Shown: positions 16,975-25,415, numbered from the stretch's first letter. The stretch is 33,828 nucleotides of DNA from Rhizobium sp. (GCA_029865885.1 JARXAK010000137.1:1-33828), one strand, 5' to 3'. A program made the numbers and translations. Notes: generated by a model from the sequence alone, not told the origin.

Positions 16975-17823
16975 ATGACCCGCAGCATTTCCACCCTCGG
17001 CGACGTGACCGGCTCCTACGACGTCATTCTCTGCGATGTCTGGGGCGTGCTGCACAACGGCATCGACGACTTTCCGCTGGCCGGCGAAGCGCTGACGGCG
17101 GCGCGCGAAAAGGGGCTGACGGTGGTGCTGATCACCAACTCGCCCCGGCCTGCCATCGGTGTCATTCCGCAGCTGCGCTCCATCGGCGTGCCCGATACCG
17201 CCTATGACCGCATTGTCACGTCTGGCGACGTGACCCGCACCCTGATTGCCGCCGGCCCCCGCAAGGTCTTCCTGCTCGGCCCCGAACGCGATCTGCCGCT
17301 GTTCGATGGCCTCGACGTCGAGGTTGTCTTAAAGGAAGAGGCCGATTGTGTTGTCTGCACCGGCTTCTTCGATGATGAGGTCGAACAGCCGGAAGACTAC
17401 CGCGACATGCTGGCGGATTTCGTTGCCCGCAAGGTGCCGCTGATCTGCGCCAATCCGGACCTGGTGGTCGAGCGCGGCCACCGCATCATCCCCTGCGCCG
17501 GTGCCGTTGCCGCCTTCTATACGGCGCTCGGCGGCGAAACCCGCATCGCCGGCAAGCCGCACACGCCGATCTACGAGGCAACGCTTGCCGCTGCCCGCGA
17601 GGCGCGCGGCGATTTCGACAAGGCCCGCGTGCTCGCCATCGGCGACGGCATGCCGACCGACGTCAAGGGCGCTGTCGATGCCGGCCTCGATCTTCTCTAT
17701 ATCTCGGGCGGTATCCACGCCGCCGACTACGCGACCAACAACGTGACCGACGAGGCGAGGCTGAAGCTTTTCCTCGAACGGGAAAAGGTCGCGCCACAAT
17801 ACTGGATGCACAGGCTGGCATGA
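16975..17823 (+). CDS. HAD-superfamily class IIA hydrolase (TIGR01459-like)
   Basis: Predicted phosphatase of 282 residues, related to NagD/UmpH-type class IIA HAD enzymes; substrate unknown. Motif I is CDVWGVLHNG (nucleophile Asp21), motif II VVLITNSPRP, and the C-terminal part has IAGKPHTPIYEA (motif III Lys) and VLAIGDGMPTDVKGA (motif IV). In motif I the second Asp of the usual DxD is Trp23, which I recall as normal for this subfamily. The ATG at 16975 gives the right N terminus; an open frame back to 16831 overlaps chrA. ribF follows after 13 bases, so the two are probably one operon. Confidence 0.9.
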   Translation: MTRSISTLGDVTGSYDVILCDVWGVLHNGIDDFPLAGEALTAAREKGLTVVLITNSPRPAIGVIPQLRSIGVPDTAYDRIVTSGDVTRTLIAAGPRKVFLLGPERDLPLFDGLDVEVVLKEEADCVVCTGFFDDEVEQPEDYRDMLADFVARKVPLICANPDLVVERGHRIIPCAGAVAAFYTALGGETRIAGKPHTPIYEATLAAAREARGDFDKARVLAIGDGMPTDVKGAVDAGLDLLYISGGIHAADYATNNVTDEARLKLFLEREKVAPQYWMHRLA

Positions 17824-17836
17824 GGCGGAACCTGCG

Positions 17837-18817
17837 ATGACCGTCTTTCACCGCAATGAAAAGAAGGAACCGCTGCCCGCAGTCCTGCGTGGCGGCGTTG
17901 TCGCCATCGGCAATTTCGATGGAGTGCATCGCGGCCACCAAGCGGTTCTGAGCCGCGCGCTGGAGCGGGCCGAAGCCCTCGGCGTGCCGGCCCTGGTGCT
18001 GACCTTCGAGCCGCATCCGCGCACCGTCTTCAATCCCGACAAGCCGGTCTTCCGCCTGACGCCGCCCTCGCTCAGGGCCCGCATCCTGGAGGCCATGGGC
18101 TTCCATTCGGTCATCGAATATCCCTTCGACCGCGAATTCTCGCAGCGTTCGGCGGAAGATTTCGTCGTGACCATCCTGCGCGACTGGCTCGGCGCAAAGG
18201 AAGTCGTGACCGGCTTCGACTTCCATTTCGGCAAGGGCCGGGAAGGCGGTCCCGCTTTTCTGATGCAGGCCGGAAGCCGCCACGGCTTCGGCGTCAGCCT
18301 CGTCGATGCCTTCCGCGACGAGGGGGCAGAGGTCGTCTCCTCGAGCCGCATCCGCGGCCTGATCGCCGAAGGCGACGTGACCCATGCCGCCGGACTGCTG
18401 GGCTATCGCTACACGGTCGAAGCCGAGATCATGAAGGGCCAGCAGCTTGGCCGCACACTGGGCTTCCCCACCGCCAACATGCACCTCCCGCCGGAAGCGA
18501 CCCTGCGTCCCGGTATCTACGCCGTCCGCTTCCGCCGCCCCGATGGCATCATCCGCGATGGTGTCGCAAGCTTCGGCTATCGCCCGACGGTGACCAGCAA
18601 TGGCGATCCCTGGCTCGAAACCTTTATCTTCGATTTCGCCGGGGATCTCTATGGCGAGATCTGTTCCGTTTCGCTCTTCGGCTTCCTGCGCGACGAATGG
18701 AAGTTTGATGGCCTCGATCCGTTGGTCGCCCAGATCCACAAGGATGCGGAGGAGGCAAGGGCGCTGCTGTCGGGCGTCAAGCCGATCGGACCTCTGGACG
18801 CGGCAATCGCCTTCTAA
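17837..18817 (+). CDS. ribF: Bifunctional riboflavin kinase/FAD synthetase
   Basis: Makes FMN from riboflavin and FAD from FMN. The 326-residue product has an N-terminal nucleotidyltransferase domain (VVAIGNFDGVHRGHQAVL, with the GxFDGxHxGH ATP site, then TFEPHPRTVF and SSSRIRGLIAEGDV). The C-terminal riboflavin kinase domain has LGFPTANMHLPPEATLRPGIYAV and the catalytic-region LETFIFDFAGDLYGE. GAGGCGGA lies 7-8 bases before the ATG. It follows the HAD-IIA gene by 13 bases. Confidence 0.96.
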   Translation: MTVFHRNEKKEPLPAVLRGGVVAIGNFDGVHRGHQAVLSRALERAEALGVPALVLTFEPHPRTVFNPDKPVFRLTPPSLRARILEAMGFHSVIEYPFDREFSQRSAEDFVVTILRDWLGAKEVVTGFDFHFGKGREGGPAFLMQAGSRHGFGVSLVDAFRDEGAEVVSSSRIRGLIAEGDVTHAAGLLGYRYTVEAEIMKGQQLGRTLGFPTANMHLPPEATLRPGIYAVRFRRPDGIIRDGVASFGYRPTVTSNGDPWLETFIFDFAGDLYGEICSVSLFGFLRDEWKFDGLDPLVAQIHKDAEEARALLSGVKPIGPLDAAIAF

Positions 18818-18862
18818 GGCGGGTTTCGGCTGTCGGTGATGTGAGTTGCCGAGTAGCCTGTC

Positions 18863-18888
18863 GTCACATATGGGTGTCCATATGTGAC
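18863..18888. promoter_or_regulatory. Perfect 11-bp-arm palindrome before the YeeE genes, probable operator
   Basis: GTCACATATGG (18863-18873), four bases GTGT, then CCATATGTGAC (18878-18888): a perfect inverted repeat. It lies 38 bases before the TTG start of the first YeeE gene, with no T tract after it. Winged-helix regulators of the ArsR group (BigR/SqrR) often control YeeE and sulfur genes through such palindromes, but no regulator gene is in this window. Confidence 0.6.
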
Positions 18889-18926
18889 TTGAGCCCGTGA
18901 CTGCACGGGCGACGCTGGAGATCGCC

Positions 18927-19355
18927 TTGACTGAATTCACCCCCCTGATGTCCTTTGCCGGCGGCCTGCTGATCGGCCTCTCGGCACTTCTCCTGATGCT
19001 CACCTGGGGCCGCATCGCCGGCATGACCGCGATCATTGGCGGCATCCTGCCGCCTCTCGGCTCCGACTGGTCGTGGAAGACCGCCTTTCTCGCCGGGGCG
19101 ATCCTGGCACCGCTCGCGCTGTCGCTCGGTGGCTACCAGGTCGAATACGCGGTTCCCGTCTCGACCACGGCCCTCGTCGTCGGAGGTCTGATCGCCGGTA
19201 TCGGCGTCACCTTCGGCTCCGGCTGCACCTCCGGCCATGGCATCTGCGGCATGGCCCGCCTGTCGCGCCGCTCGATTGCAGCCACGGCCACCTTCATGGC
19301 CTTTGCGGTGCTGACCGTCTTTCTCATCCGCCACGTCTTCGGGGTGACGATCTGA
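18927..19355 (+). CDS. YeeE/YedE family membrane protein, first half-transporter
   Basis: A 142-residue protein with about four transmembrane helices, belonging to the YeeE/YedE (TsuA/PmpA) family linked to uptake or export of thiosulfate or other sulfur species. The conserved sulfur-handling motif GSGCTSGHGICGMARLS is present near residues 97-113. I prefer the TTG start at 18927 (GGAG six bases upstream, product starting TEFTPLMSFAGGLLIG); a GTG at 18897 is in frame but lies right after the palindrome and lacks a good ribosome site. The stop overlaps the next ATG by one base (TGATG). Confidence 0.88.
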   Translation: MTEFTPLMSFAGGLLIGLSALLLMLTWGRIAGMTAIIGGILPPLGSDWSWKTAFLAGAILAPLALSLGGYQVEYAVPVSTTALVVGGLIAGIGVTFGSGCTSGHGICGMARLSRRSIAATATFMAFAVLTVFLIRHVFGVTI

Positions 19356-19801
19356 TGCGCTTCTTCATCGTCTTTCTGGTCGGTGCCCTCTTCGGAACCG
19401 GCATTGTCCTGTCCGGCATGGCCAACCCCGCCAAGGTTCTGAACTTCTTCGATTTCGCCGGCAGCTTCGACCCCAGCCTCGCTTTCGTCATGGCGGGTGC
19501 GCTCTCGGTCGCCGCCCCCGGCTATGCGCTGCTTTTCCGGATGCGCCAAAAACCGCTTTTCGACCAGACGTTCCGCCTGCCCAAAGCGAGCGCCATGGAT
19601 GCGAAGCTGATCGGCGGCTCCGCCGTCTTCGGCATCGGTTGGGGTATTGCCGGCTTCTGCCCCGGTGCATCGATCCCGGCGCTCGGCCTCGGCCATGCCT
19701 CGGCGGCGATCTTTGTCGCAGCCCTGCTTGTCGGCATCCTGATTGCGCGCAGGCTGGCCAAGGCGGACTTCTTCGCCGATGCTGGCGGTCGTGCCGGGTG
19801 A
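19355..19801 (+). CDS. YeeE/YedE family membrane protein, second half-transporter
   Basis: A 148-residue partner of the preceding gene with about four transmembrane helices. It carries the second-half signature LVGALFGTGIVLSGMANPAKVLNFFDF and the cysteine motif IAGFCPGASIPALG. In many bacteria one long YeeE protein contains both halves; here they are separate genes joined by a one-base overlap, so a heterodimer is expected. A weak hairpin follows. Confidence 0.9.
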   Translation: MRFFIVFLVGALFGTGIVLSGMANPAKVLNFFDFAGSFDPSLAFVMAGALSVAAPGYALLFRMRQKPLFDQTFRLPKASAMDAKLIGGSAVFGIGWGIAGFCPGASIPALGLGHASAAIFVAALLVGILIARRLAKADFFADAGGRAG

Positions 19802-19806
19802 GGTGG

Positions 19807-19834
19807 GTCCGGGCCCGCTGGATTTTACCCGGAC
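19807..19834 (+). terminator. Hairpin after the YeeE pair
   Basis: GTCCGGG (19807-19813) pairs perfectly with CCCGGAC (19828-19834) around a 14-base spacer, 6 bases after the second YeeE stop. Only TT follows, so termination would be weak. Confidence 0.4.
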
Positions 19835-19940
19835 TTAACCCTTGCCTCAGGGATCTGCCCGCCGGTCATGCAGATTAATCCTTCCTATCGGACTATCGTG
19901 ATCCAATACGCTCAACGTTCATCGAAAGTGTGCTGAGCCG

Positions 19941-21167
19941 ATGTTAGATGTGGTGACGGTTTTCACCTACAATGCGGTGATCAACCTTGCCGTCATGATT
20001 GTCGCAACGATAGCCTGGGCGCGCAACCCGGGGCAGAAGGAGATTGTCTTCTGGGCGCTGGCGGCCTGGGCCATGGTGCTCGGGACCATCTGCTCCAGCC
20101 TGACGGAACACGTTCCCTACAATATCCTCGGATATGTCGGCGGTGTGATTTACGTCGCGCGAACCGGGCTCATCCGTCTCGGTTTCAAGGAGTTTTATGC
20201 TCAGCCCTATCGACTCTGGCAGGCGTTTAGTGTGTCCGCTGTCGTCTGTGTCGCCATGGTTTCTGCCGAAGTGCTGGAGGATCCGACGCCTGTTCGCGTT
20301 TCGCTGATCTATCTGGGGTCCGCAATCAATATCGGGCTCGGCGCGCAAGACTTGTGGCGCGGAAAACCGGGCGAGCGGCTGCCGTCGGGTCGTCTCTCCG
20401 CCATGGTCTATGCTGTCTATGCACTGACGAGCCTGGCGATTGTGCCCCTGCCGATCCTCTATCCGATCCAGTTCGAAGGCACGACGCCGATCTCCGACTG
20501 GTTGACCTATAGCAGCATGCTGCTGCTGATCTTCAATCTGCTCGCCTTCCTGATGGCCATGGTGCTGAAGCTCGAACGGGGTGGCGAAATCCAGCGGCAA
20601 CTGGCTGAGCGCGACCATCTGACAGGCCTTACCAATCGGCGCATGTTCCTGCATCAGGCGGCGAAGCTTTCGACCGAGGCCGGCACCGCCATCGCGGTCC
20701 TCGATCTCGATCACTTCAAGCGCCTCAACGACACCTATGGCCATAAGGGGGGCGATGATGCGCTGGTGCAATTCGCCGAACGCACGTCGCGGCTGCTGCC
20801 AGCCGATGCGGTCTTTGGTCGCCTCGGGGGTGAGGAGTTCGGCATCTGCCTGCCGAACCACGACCGGGCCGCAGCCTGGACTATGATCAATACCATCCGC
20901 CTCGCGGTTGCGGCCGAAGACATCCACTCCCAGAACCACCGTTTCCGCCTGACCCTGTCCTGCGGACTGGTGGTGACGGAAGGCCCATCGCGCAGCCTCG
21001 ATGCCTGGATGGCCCTGGCCGATGCCGGCCTCTATGCCGCCAAGGACCAGGGCCGCAACCGCGTCGTCCTCCAGGAGCCGCCTTCGCAAAGGGACGAGCG
21101 GGCAGTGGCGCAGCCGGAAAAGAGGTCGCTGCCCGACTGGGACGACATGGCCCGCCTGTCGGCCTGA
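19941..21167 (+). CDS. Membrane-bound diguanylate cyclase (GGDEF)
   Basis: Predicted to make cyclic di-GMP from two GTP. The 408-residue product has six or seven hydrophobic segments in residues 1-215, forming a membrane sensor domain I cannot assign. A short linker leads to a GGDEF domain (about 225-380). Active-site residues are present: DHLTGLTNRRMF, LDLDHFKRLNDTYGH and the signature RLGGEEFG. The RxxD inhibitory site normally found just before the signature is not seen (PADAVFG in that place), so product feedback at this site is unlikely. The start at 19941 opens directly into a membrane helix. It appears to be a single-gene unit. Confidence 0.92.
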   Translation: MLDVVTVFTYNAVINLAVMIVATIAWARNPGQKEIVFWALAAWAMVLGTICSSLTEHVPYNILGYVGGVIYVARTGLIRLGFKEFYAQPYRLWQAFSVSAVVCVAMVSAEVLEDPTPVRVSLIYLGSAINIGLGAQDLWRGKPGERLPSGRLSAMVYAVYALTSLAIVPLPILYPIQFEGTTPISDWLTYSSMLLLIFNLLAFLMAMVLKLERGGEIQRQLAERDHLTGLTNRRMFLHQAAKLSTEAGTAIAVLDLDHFKRLNDTYGHKGGDDALVQFAERTSRLLPADAVFGRLGGEEFGICLPNHDRAAAWTMINTIRLAVAAEDIHSQNHRFRLTLSCGLVVTEGPSRSLDAWMALADAGLYAAKDQGRNRVVLQEPPSQRDERAVAQPEKRSLPDWDDMARLSA

Positions 21168-21195
21168 GCCGCACCCGCCTGAGCCGCACCCGCCT
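21166..21195. repeat. Short tandem repeat at the end of the diguanylate cyclase gene
   Basis: The 15-mer GAGCCGCACCCGCCT occurs twice in direct tandem (21166-21180 and 21181-21195). The first copy begins inside the stop codon of the diguanylate cyclase. It is probably a replication-slippage product of no function. Confidence 0.8.
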
Positions 21196-21285
21196 TGGGC
21201 GTCCCGGTCATGGCGCTTGACGCTCACGCCGCGATGGCGCCTAGTGCGCCCAAGCAAATCACCGACAAAGCCGGAAAGGCAGACC

Positions 21286-21525
21286 ATGGCCATGACGCCG
21301 CGTAGACCCGTGAACCCGAAGGATGCCGCAGAAGCGCTGTTCAAACCCGTGAAGAAGCCGGCAGCCCCGGTGGTCGAGCGCCGGGCAGCACCCGAGGTCA
21401 GGGAACTCGTCACGCTCAAGCTCGACAGCGCAGTTCTCGAACATTTCCAGAAGGACGGTCCCGGCTGGCAGGACCGCATCAACGACACCCTTCGCAAGGT
21501 CGTCGAGGCGGAGAGTGGCGCGTAA
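21286..21525 (+). CDS. BrnA-like antitoxin, without a visible toxin partner
   Basis: A 79-residue protein. The C-terminal half, VTLKLDSAVLEHFQKDGPGWQDRINDTLRKVV, is the ribbon-helix-helix core of BrnA-type antitoxins. The N-terminal half is basic and proline-rich (NPKDAAEALFKPVKKPAAP). AAAGG precedes the ATG at 21286. BrnA normally lies after brnT, but only 118 bases separate it from the diguanylate cyclase gene, so no toxin gene fits. It may be a solitary antitoxin or a regulator acting elsewhere. Confidence 0.75.
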   Translation: MAMTPRRPVNPKDAAEALFKPVKKPAAPVVERRAAPEVRELVTLKLDSAVLEHFQKDGPGWQDRINDTLRKVVEAESGA

Positions 21526-21540
21526 AGCCGGCGGGTTGCA

Positions 21541-21829
21541 TCAATCGTGGTCGGATGATGGCCATTGCCGTGAGGTGTGGACGATCGCGAGGATGGCAAG
21601 GCGGTCGTCCCTGACCTCGTAGATGAGGCGATAGCTGGGATGTGGCAGAAGTTCGCGGGTGCCAAGGACCAAGCCGATTTTGCCGGAATGCGGAAACTGG
21701 CCGAGCTGGACTGCAGCCTGTTCGAAGCTTTGGTCGATGGGACAGTGCAGCCAGCGGATTCTTCGCTACGAGGTAGTCGAAGATGGACGCCCGGTCATTG
21801 ATGGCCTGGCGCGTCCATCGAACGATCAT
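21541..21829 (-). pseudogene. ParE/RelE-type toxin gene, frameshifted
   Basis: The frame from the ATG at 21829 begins like a ParE toxin (IVRWTRQAINDRASIFDYLVAKNPLAAL) and then loses family character. Moving to the next frame at about 21739-21741 restores the rest of the toxin: DQSFEQAAVQLGQFPHSGKI, GTRELLPHPSYRLIYEVRDD and ILAIVHTSRQWP, stopping at 21541. Removing one G from the GGG run at 21739-21741 gives a single 95-residue toxin, so this is a one-base insertion in a homopolymer or a sequencing error. Its ATG overlaps the stop of the intact antitoxin gene by four bases. Confidence 0.85.
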
Positions 21830-22110
21830 GAGCGGTTCGCCTTGAGAGCCAGGTCCCTGCGTTCCGCAAACATCCGCTCGGCATCGTCTGCCGCGACGAC
21901 CTCTCCGGCAACCACGTCTTCGCGGCCACGCGCAACCTTGGCCTCCAGAAACTGACGGTAGCCGCTATCGACCTTCTGCCGCTCGACATAGTCCTGCACC
22001 ATCTCCCGCAGGACGTCGCTTTCTGACGTCTTTGCAGAGGTGACCGCCGCTGCGAAATCCTCAGCCAGCTTGGGGTCAAGGTCGATCTGGATATGGGCTT
22101 TGTGCGCCAT
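21826..22110 (-). CDS. Antitoxin of the ParD/RHH type
   Basis: A 94-residue antitoxin in front of the broken ParE toxin. The N-terminal part AHIQIDLDPKLAEDFAAAVTSAKTSESDVLREMVQDYVERQ reads as a ribbon-helix-helix DNA-binding domain; the charged C-terminal part (about 50-94) should bind the toxin. GGAAG lies close before the ATG at 22110. The frame is intact although the partner is frameshifted, so it may persist as a repressor or as protection against related toxins (inference). Confidence 0.85.
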   Translation of the reverse strand: MAHKAHIQIDLDPKLAEDFAAAVTSAKTSESDVLREMVQDYVERQKVDSGYRQFLEAKVARGREDVVAGEVVAADDAERMFAERRDLALKANRS

Positions 22111-22244
22111 GCCACTTCCGTTCCGTCACGAATTCTCTGAGGATCTGCGGTGATGGCACGAGTTTAGGCATGTCCCATCGACCTGTCCATCTCACCCATC
22201 TTGCCCCTTCCTTTCGGTGCGAAAAACCCCTAAAGAACGCGTCC

Positions 22245-22307
22245 ATGACGTATCTTTCGGCGGCCCGGATCATTCGAATTATTGGCCCGGCCCTCCCGGC
22301 GGCTTGA
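22245..22307 (+). CDS. Putative isoleucine-rich leader peptide of ileS
   Basis: A 20-codon ORF, ATG at 22245 and TGA at 22305-22307. Its product MTYLSAARIIRIIGPALPAA holds four isoleucines as Ile-Ile-Arg-Ile-Ile (codons 22269-22283: ATC ATT CGA ATT ATT). The Ile codons end two bases before the 5' arm of a terminator hairpin whose loop contains the stop codon. AAAGAA lies about 7 bases upstream of the start as a weak ribosome site. This is the layout of leader peptides that control amino-acid and synthetase operons by ribosome stalling; stalling for lack of charged tRNA-Ile would cover the terminator arm and let transcription enter ileS. The peptide itself probably has no other role. Confidence 0.72.
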   Translation: MTYLSAARIIRIIGPALPAA

Positions 22308-22333
22308 AGAGCTGCGGGAAGGTCCGGGTTTTT
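22286..22333 (+). terminator. Leader terminator (attenuator) upstream of ileS
   Basis: Arms 22286-22304 and 22310-22328 form an almost continuous GC-rich stem of about 17 pairs (CCCGG/CCGGG at the base, CCCG/CGGG in the middle, GCT/AGC at the top) with a TGAAG loop, followed by TTTTT at 22329-22333. It points toward ileS and ends 92 bases before its start codon. The genes just upstream are on the other strand, so it cannot be an ordinary end-of-gene terminator. The 3' arm TCCGGG (22323-22328) could instead pair with CCCGGA (22264-22269), giving a possible competing structure. Confidence 0.82.
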
Positions 22334-22425
22334 GGCGTTGGGCCTGAAAGCCCCCCGCCCGCTTGCCGCCAATCCATGACATTATTCCGCGACCGCTTGA
22401 GGTCGCCCCATCCGATGGCTGATCC

Positions 22426-25395
22426 ATGACCGATACCCCTGAAAAGATCGATTATTCCAAGACGCTCTATCTGCCCGAGACCGAATTCCCGATGCGCGCC
22501 GGCCTTCCCCAGAAGGAGCCGGAAATGGCGGCGAAGTGGAAGCAGATGGACCTCTACAAGCGCCTGCGCGCATCCGCCGCCGGCCGCGAAAAGTTCGTCC
22601 TGCATGACGGCCCTCCCTATGCCAACGGCAACATCCATATCGGCCATGCGCTGAACAAGGTGCTGAAGGACGTCATCACCCGCTCGTTCCAGATGCGCGG
22701 CTTCGATAGCAACTATGTGCCCGGTTGGGATTGCCACGGCCTTCCCATCGAATGGAAGATCGAGGAAAAATACCGCGAGAAGGGCAAGGACAAGAACGAG
22801 GTCCCGGTCAACGAATTCCGCCAGGAATGCCGTGATTTCGCGGAAGGCTGGATCAACATCCAGTCGGAAGAATTCCGCCGCCTCGGCATCGAGGGTGATT
22901 TCGACAATCCTTACACGACCATGGCCTTCCACTCGGAAGCCCGCATCGCCGGCGAACTCCTGAAGATCGCCATGAGCGGCCAGCTCTATCGCGGATCGAA
23001 GCCGATCATGTGGTCAGTCGTCGAGCGCACGGCGCTGGCGGAAGCCGAAGTGGAATATGCCGAGGTCGAGAGCGACACGATCTGGGTGAAGTTCCCGGTG
23101 GTGGAGGCACCAGTTTCATCCATGGTCGAGCGCTTGGACGGCGATGATCGGTTCGAAACAGCTGAAAAAATGCGCGCCGATCTGGCCGCGTCGAGCGTTG
23201 TCATTTGGACTACAACGCCTTGGACTATCCCCGGCAACCGGGCAATTTCCTATTCATCGAAGGTCAAGTATGGCCTCTATGCAGTCACTTCTGCCGCCAA
23301 CGAATTCGGTCCTCAGCCGGGTGAGTTACTTGTATTTGCCGACAGTCTAGCCCAAGGCTGTGCTGAGAAGGCGAAGGTTACACTTGAGCGACGTTGGTCT
23401 GTGGACTCCTCAGCTCTTTCCGCCATCACCTGCGCCCATCCGCTGGCCGACTTGGGTTACACCTTCCAGGTTCCGCTCCTCGACGGTGATCACGTCACCG
23501 ATGACGCCGGTACCGGTTTCGTCCACACCGCGCCGTCGCATGGTCGCGAAGACTTTGAAGCCTGGATGGCAAACGTCCGCGCCCTCGAAGCCCGTGGCAT
23601 CGACACCAAGATCCCGTTCCCGGTCGATGACGCCGGCTTCTACACCGAAGACGCCCCCGGTTTCGGCCCGTCCGCCGAAGGTGGTGCTGCCCGCGTGCTC
23701 GATGACAACGGCAAGAAGGGCGACGCCAACAAGCGCGTCATGGACGCTCTGATCGCGGCGAAAAACCTCTTCGCCCGTGGCCGCATCAAGCACGAATACC
23801 CGCATTCCTGGCGCTCCAAGAAGCCGGTGATCTTCCGCAACACGCCGCAGTGGTTCGTCTATATGGACAAGGACCTCGCCGACGGCACGACGCTGCGCTC
23901 GCGCGCACTCTCGGCCATCGACCAGACCCGTTTTGTCCCCGCTGGTGGCCAGAACCGCCTGCGCGCCATGATCGAGCAGCGCCCGGATTGGGTTCTTTCT
24001 CGTCAGCGCGCCTGGGGCGTGCCGATCTGCGTCTTCGCCGATGCCGAAGGCAATGTGCTGAAGGATGAGAAGGTCAACGCCCGCATCCTCGAAGCCTTCG
24101 AGAAGGAAGGCGCCGATGCCTGGTTCGCCGAAGGAGCAAAGGAACGTTTCCTGGCGGGCGAGCATGACGGCGACAAGTGGCAGATGGTGTCAGACATCCT
24201 CGATGTCTGGTTCGACTCTGGCTCCACCCACACCTTCACGCTCGAAGATCGCCCGGATCTGAAATGGCCGGCCGATGTCTATCTGGAAGGTTCCGACCAG
24301 CATCGCGGCTGGTTCCATTCGTCGCTGCTCGAAAGCTGCGCCACCCGTGGCCGCGCGCCCTACAACGCCGTCATCACCCACGGGTTCACGATGGCGGAAG
24401 ATGGCCGCAAGATGTCGAAGTCGCTCGGCAACACCGTGACGCCGCAGGATGTGATGAAGGAATCCGGCGCGGATATCCTGCGTCTGTGGGTCATGAACAC
24501 CGACTACTGGGAAGACCAGCGTCTCGGCAAGACGATCATCCAGACCAATATCGATGCCTACCGCAAGATCCGCAACACGGTTCGCTGGATGCTCGGCACG
24601 CTCGCCCATGACCATGGCGACGAGATCGCCTATGCCGATCTGCCGGAACTCGAAAAGCTGATGCTGCATCGTCTGGCGGAACTCGACCAGCTGGTCCGCA
24701 AGTCCTATGACGAGTTCGACTTCAAGCGCATCGTGCGCGCCTTGTCGGACTTCGCCAATGTCGAACTCTCGGCCTTCTATTTCGACATCCGCAAGGACAC
24801 GCTCTATTGCGACGCCCCGTCGAGCCTCAAGCGTCGTTCGGCCCTCTTCGTCATCCGCAAGCTGTTCGACTGCCTGGTCCTGTGGTTTGCGCCGATGATG
24901 CCCTTCACCACGGAAGAGGCCTGGCTATCGCGTGACCCGAAGGCTGAGTCGGTGCATCTCGAACAGTTCCCGGTAATCCCGGCCAACTGGTCGAACGAAG
25001 CGGTCGCCGAGAAGTGGAAGGGCGTGCGAGCCGTCCGCCGTGCCGTCACCGGTGCCTTGGAAATCGAGCGCAAGGAAAAGCGCATCGGTTCCTCGCTGGA
25101 AGCGGCCCCGGTCGTTCACGTCGCCGATGCCGAACTTTTGAAGGCGCTCGACGGTCTCGACTTCGCCGAAATCTGCATCACCTCGGACATTTCTGTTGTC
25201 TCGGGTGACGGTCCGGCAGAGGCCTTCCGTCTTGATGACGGCACCAGGGTCGTCGTTGAGCCGAAGCTGGCAGAGGGCACGAAATGCGCCCGTTCCTGGA
25301 AGATCACCAAGGATGTCGGCGCCGATCCGGACTATCCGGAGGTTTCGGCTCGCGACGCTCAGGCCCTTCGGGAGCTTGCGGCAGCTGCCGCCTGA
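22426..25395 (+). CDS. ileS: Isoleucyl-tRNA synthetase
   Basis: Class I synthetase that charges tRNA-Ile and edits misactivated valine. The 989-residue product has the HIGH motif in [15 protein letters not shown] (residues 71-74), the WIP segment of the CP1 editing domain ([20 protein letters not shown]), [29 protein letters not shown], the KMSKS motif (662-666) and an anticodon-binding C domain; no C-terminal zinc-finger cysteines are seen. Codon use changes sharply at about 23100-23430 (residues 225-335, inside CP1). The ribosome site is weak; a small perfect hairpin (GCGACC/GGTCGC, 22389-22406) lies 20 bases before the start. An Ile-codon leader and terminator precede it. Confidence 0.97.
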   Translation: MTDTPEKIDYSKTLYLPETEFPMRAGLPQKEPEMAAKWKQMDLYKRLRASAAGREKFVLHDGPPYANGNIHIGHALNKVLKDVITRSFQMRGFDSNYVPGWDCHGLPIEWKIEEKYREKGKDKNEVPVNEFRQECRDFAEGWINIQSEEFRRLGIEGDFDNPYTTMAFHSEARIAGELLKIAMSGQLYRGSKPIMWSVVERTALAEAEVEYAEVESDTIWVKFPVVEAPVSSMVERLDGDDRFETAEKMRADLAASSVVIWTTTPWTIPGNRAISYSSKVKYGLYAVTSAANEFGPQPGELLVFADSLAQGCAEKAKVTLERRWSVDSSALSAITCAHPLADLGYTFQVPLLDGDHVTDDAGTGFVHTAPSHGREDFEAWMANVRALEARGIDTKIPFPVDDAGFYTEDAPGFGPSAEGGAARVLDDNGKKGDANKRVMDALIAAKNLFARGRIKHEYPHSWRSKKPVIFRNTPQWFVYMDKDLADGTTLRSRALSAIDQTRFVPAGGQNRLRAMIEQRPDWVLSRQRAWGVPICVFADAEGNVLKDEKVNARILEAFEKEGADAWFAEGAKERFLAGEHDGDKWQMVSDILDVWFDSGSTHTFTLEDRPDLKWPADVYLEGSDQHRGWFHSSLLESCATRGRAPYNAVITHGFTMAEDGRKMSKSLGNTVTPQDVMKESGADILRLWVMNTDYWEDQRLGKTIIQTNIDAYRKIRNTVRWMLGTLAHDHGDEIAYADLPELEKLMLHRLAELDQLVRKSYDEFDFKRIVRALSDFANVELSAFYFDIRKDTLYCDAPSSLKRRSALFVIRKLFDCLVLWFAPMMPFTTEEAWLSRDPKAESVHLEQFPVIPANWSNEAVAEKWKGVRAVRRAVTGALEIERKEKRIGSSLEAAPVVHVADAELLKALDGLDFAEICITSDISVVSGDGPAEAFRLDDGTRVVVEPKLAEGTKCARSWKITKDVGADPDYPEVSARDAQALRELAAAAA

Positions 25396-25415
25396 GGCCT
25401 GCTTGAGGAAATGTG

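Noticed and set aside
19944..21665. 573-codon minus-strand frame across the diguanylate cyclase gene
   Set aside because: It is antisense to a gene with clear GGDEF motifs and shows no family resemblance; GC-rich genes often leave such shadows.
22217..22429. 70-codon frame starting GTG at 22217 and ending at the ileS start
   Set aside because: It runs through the attenuator stem in another frame, has no ribosome site and gives a composition with no family character; the 20-codon Ile-rich frame fits the RNA structure better.
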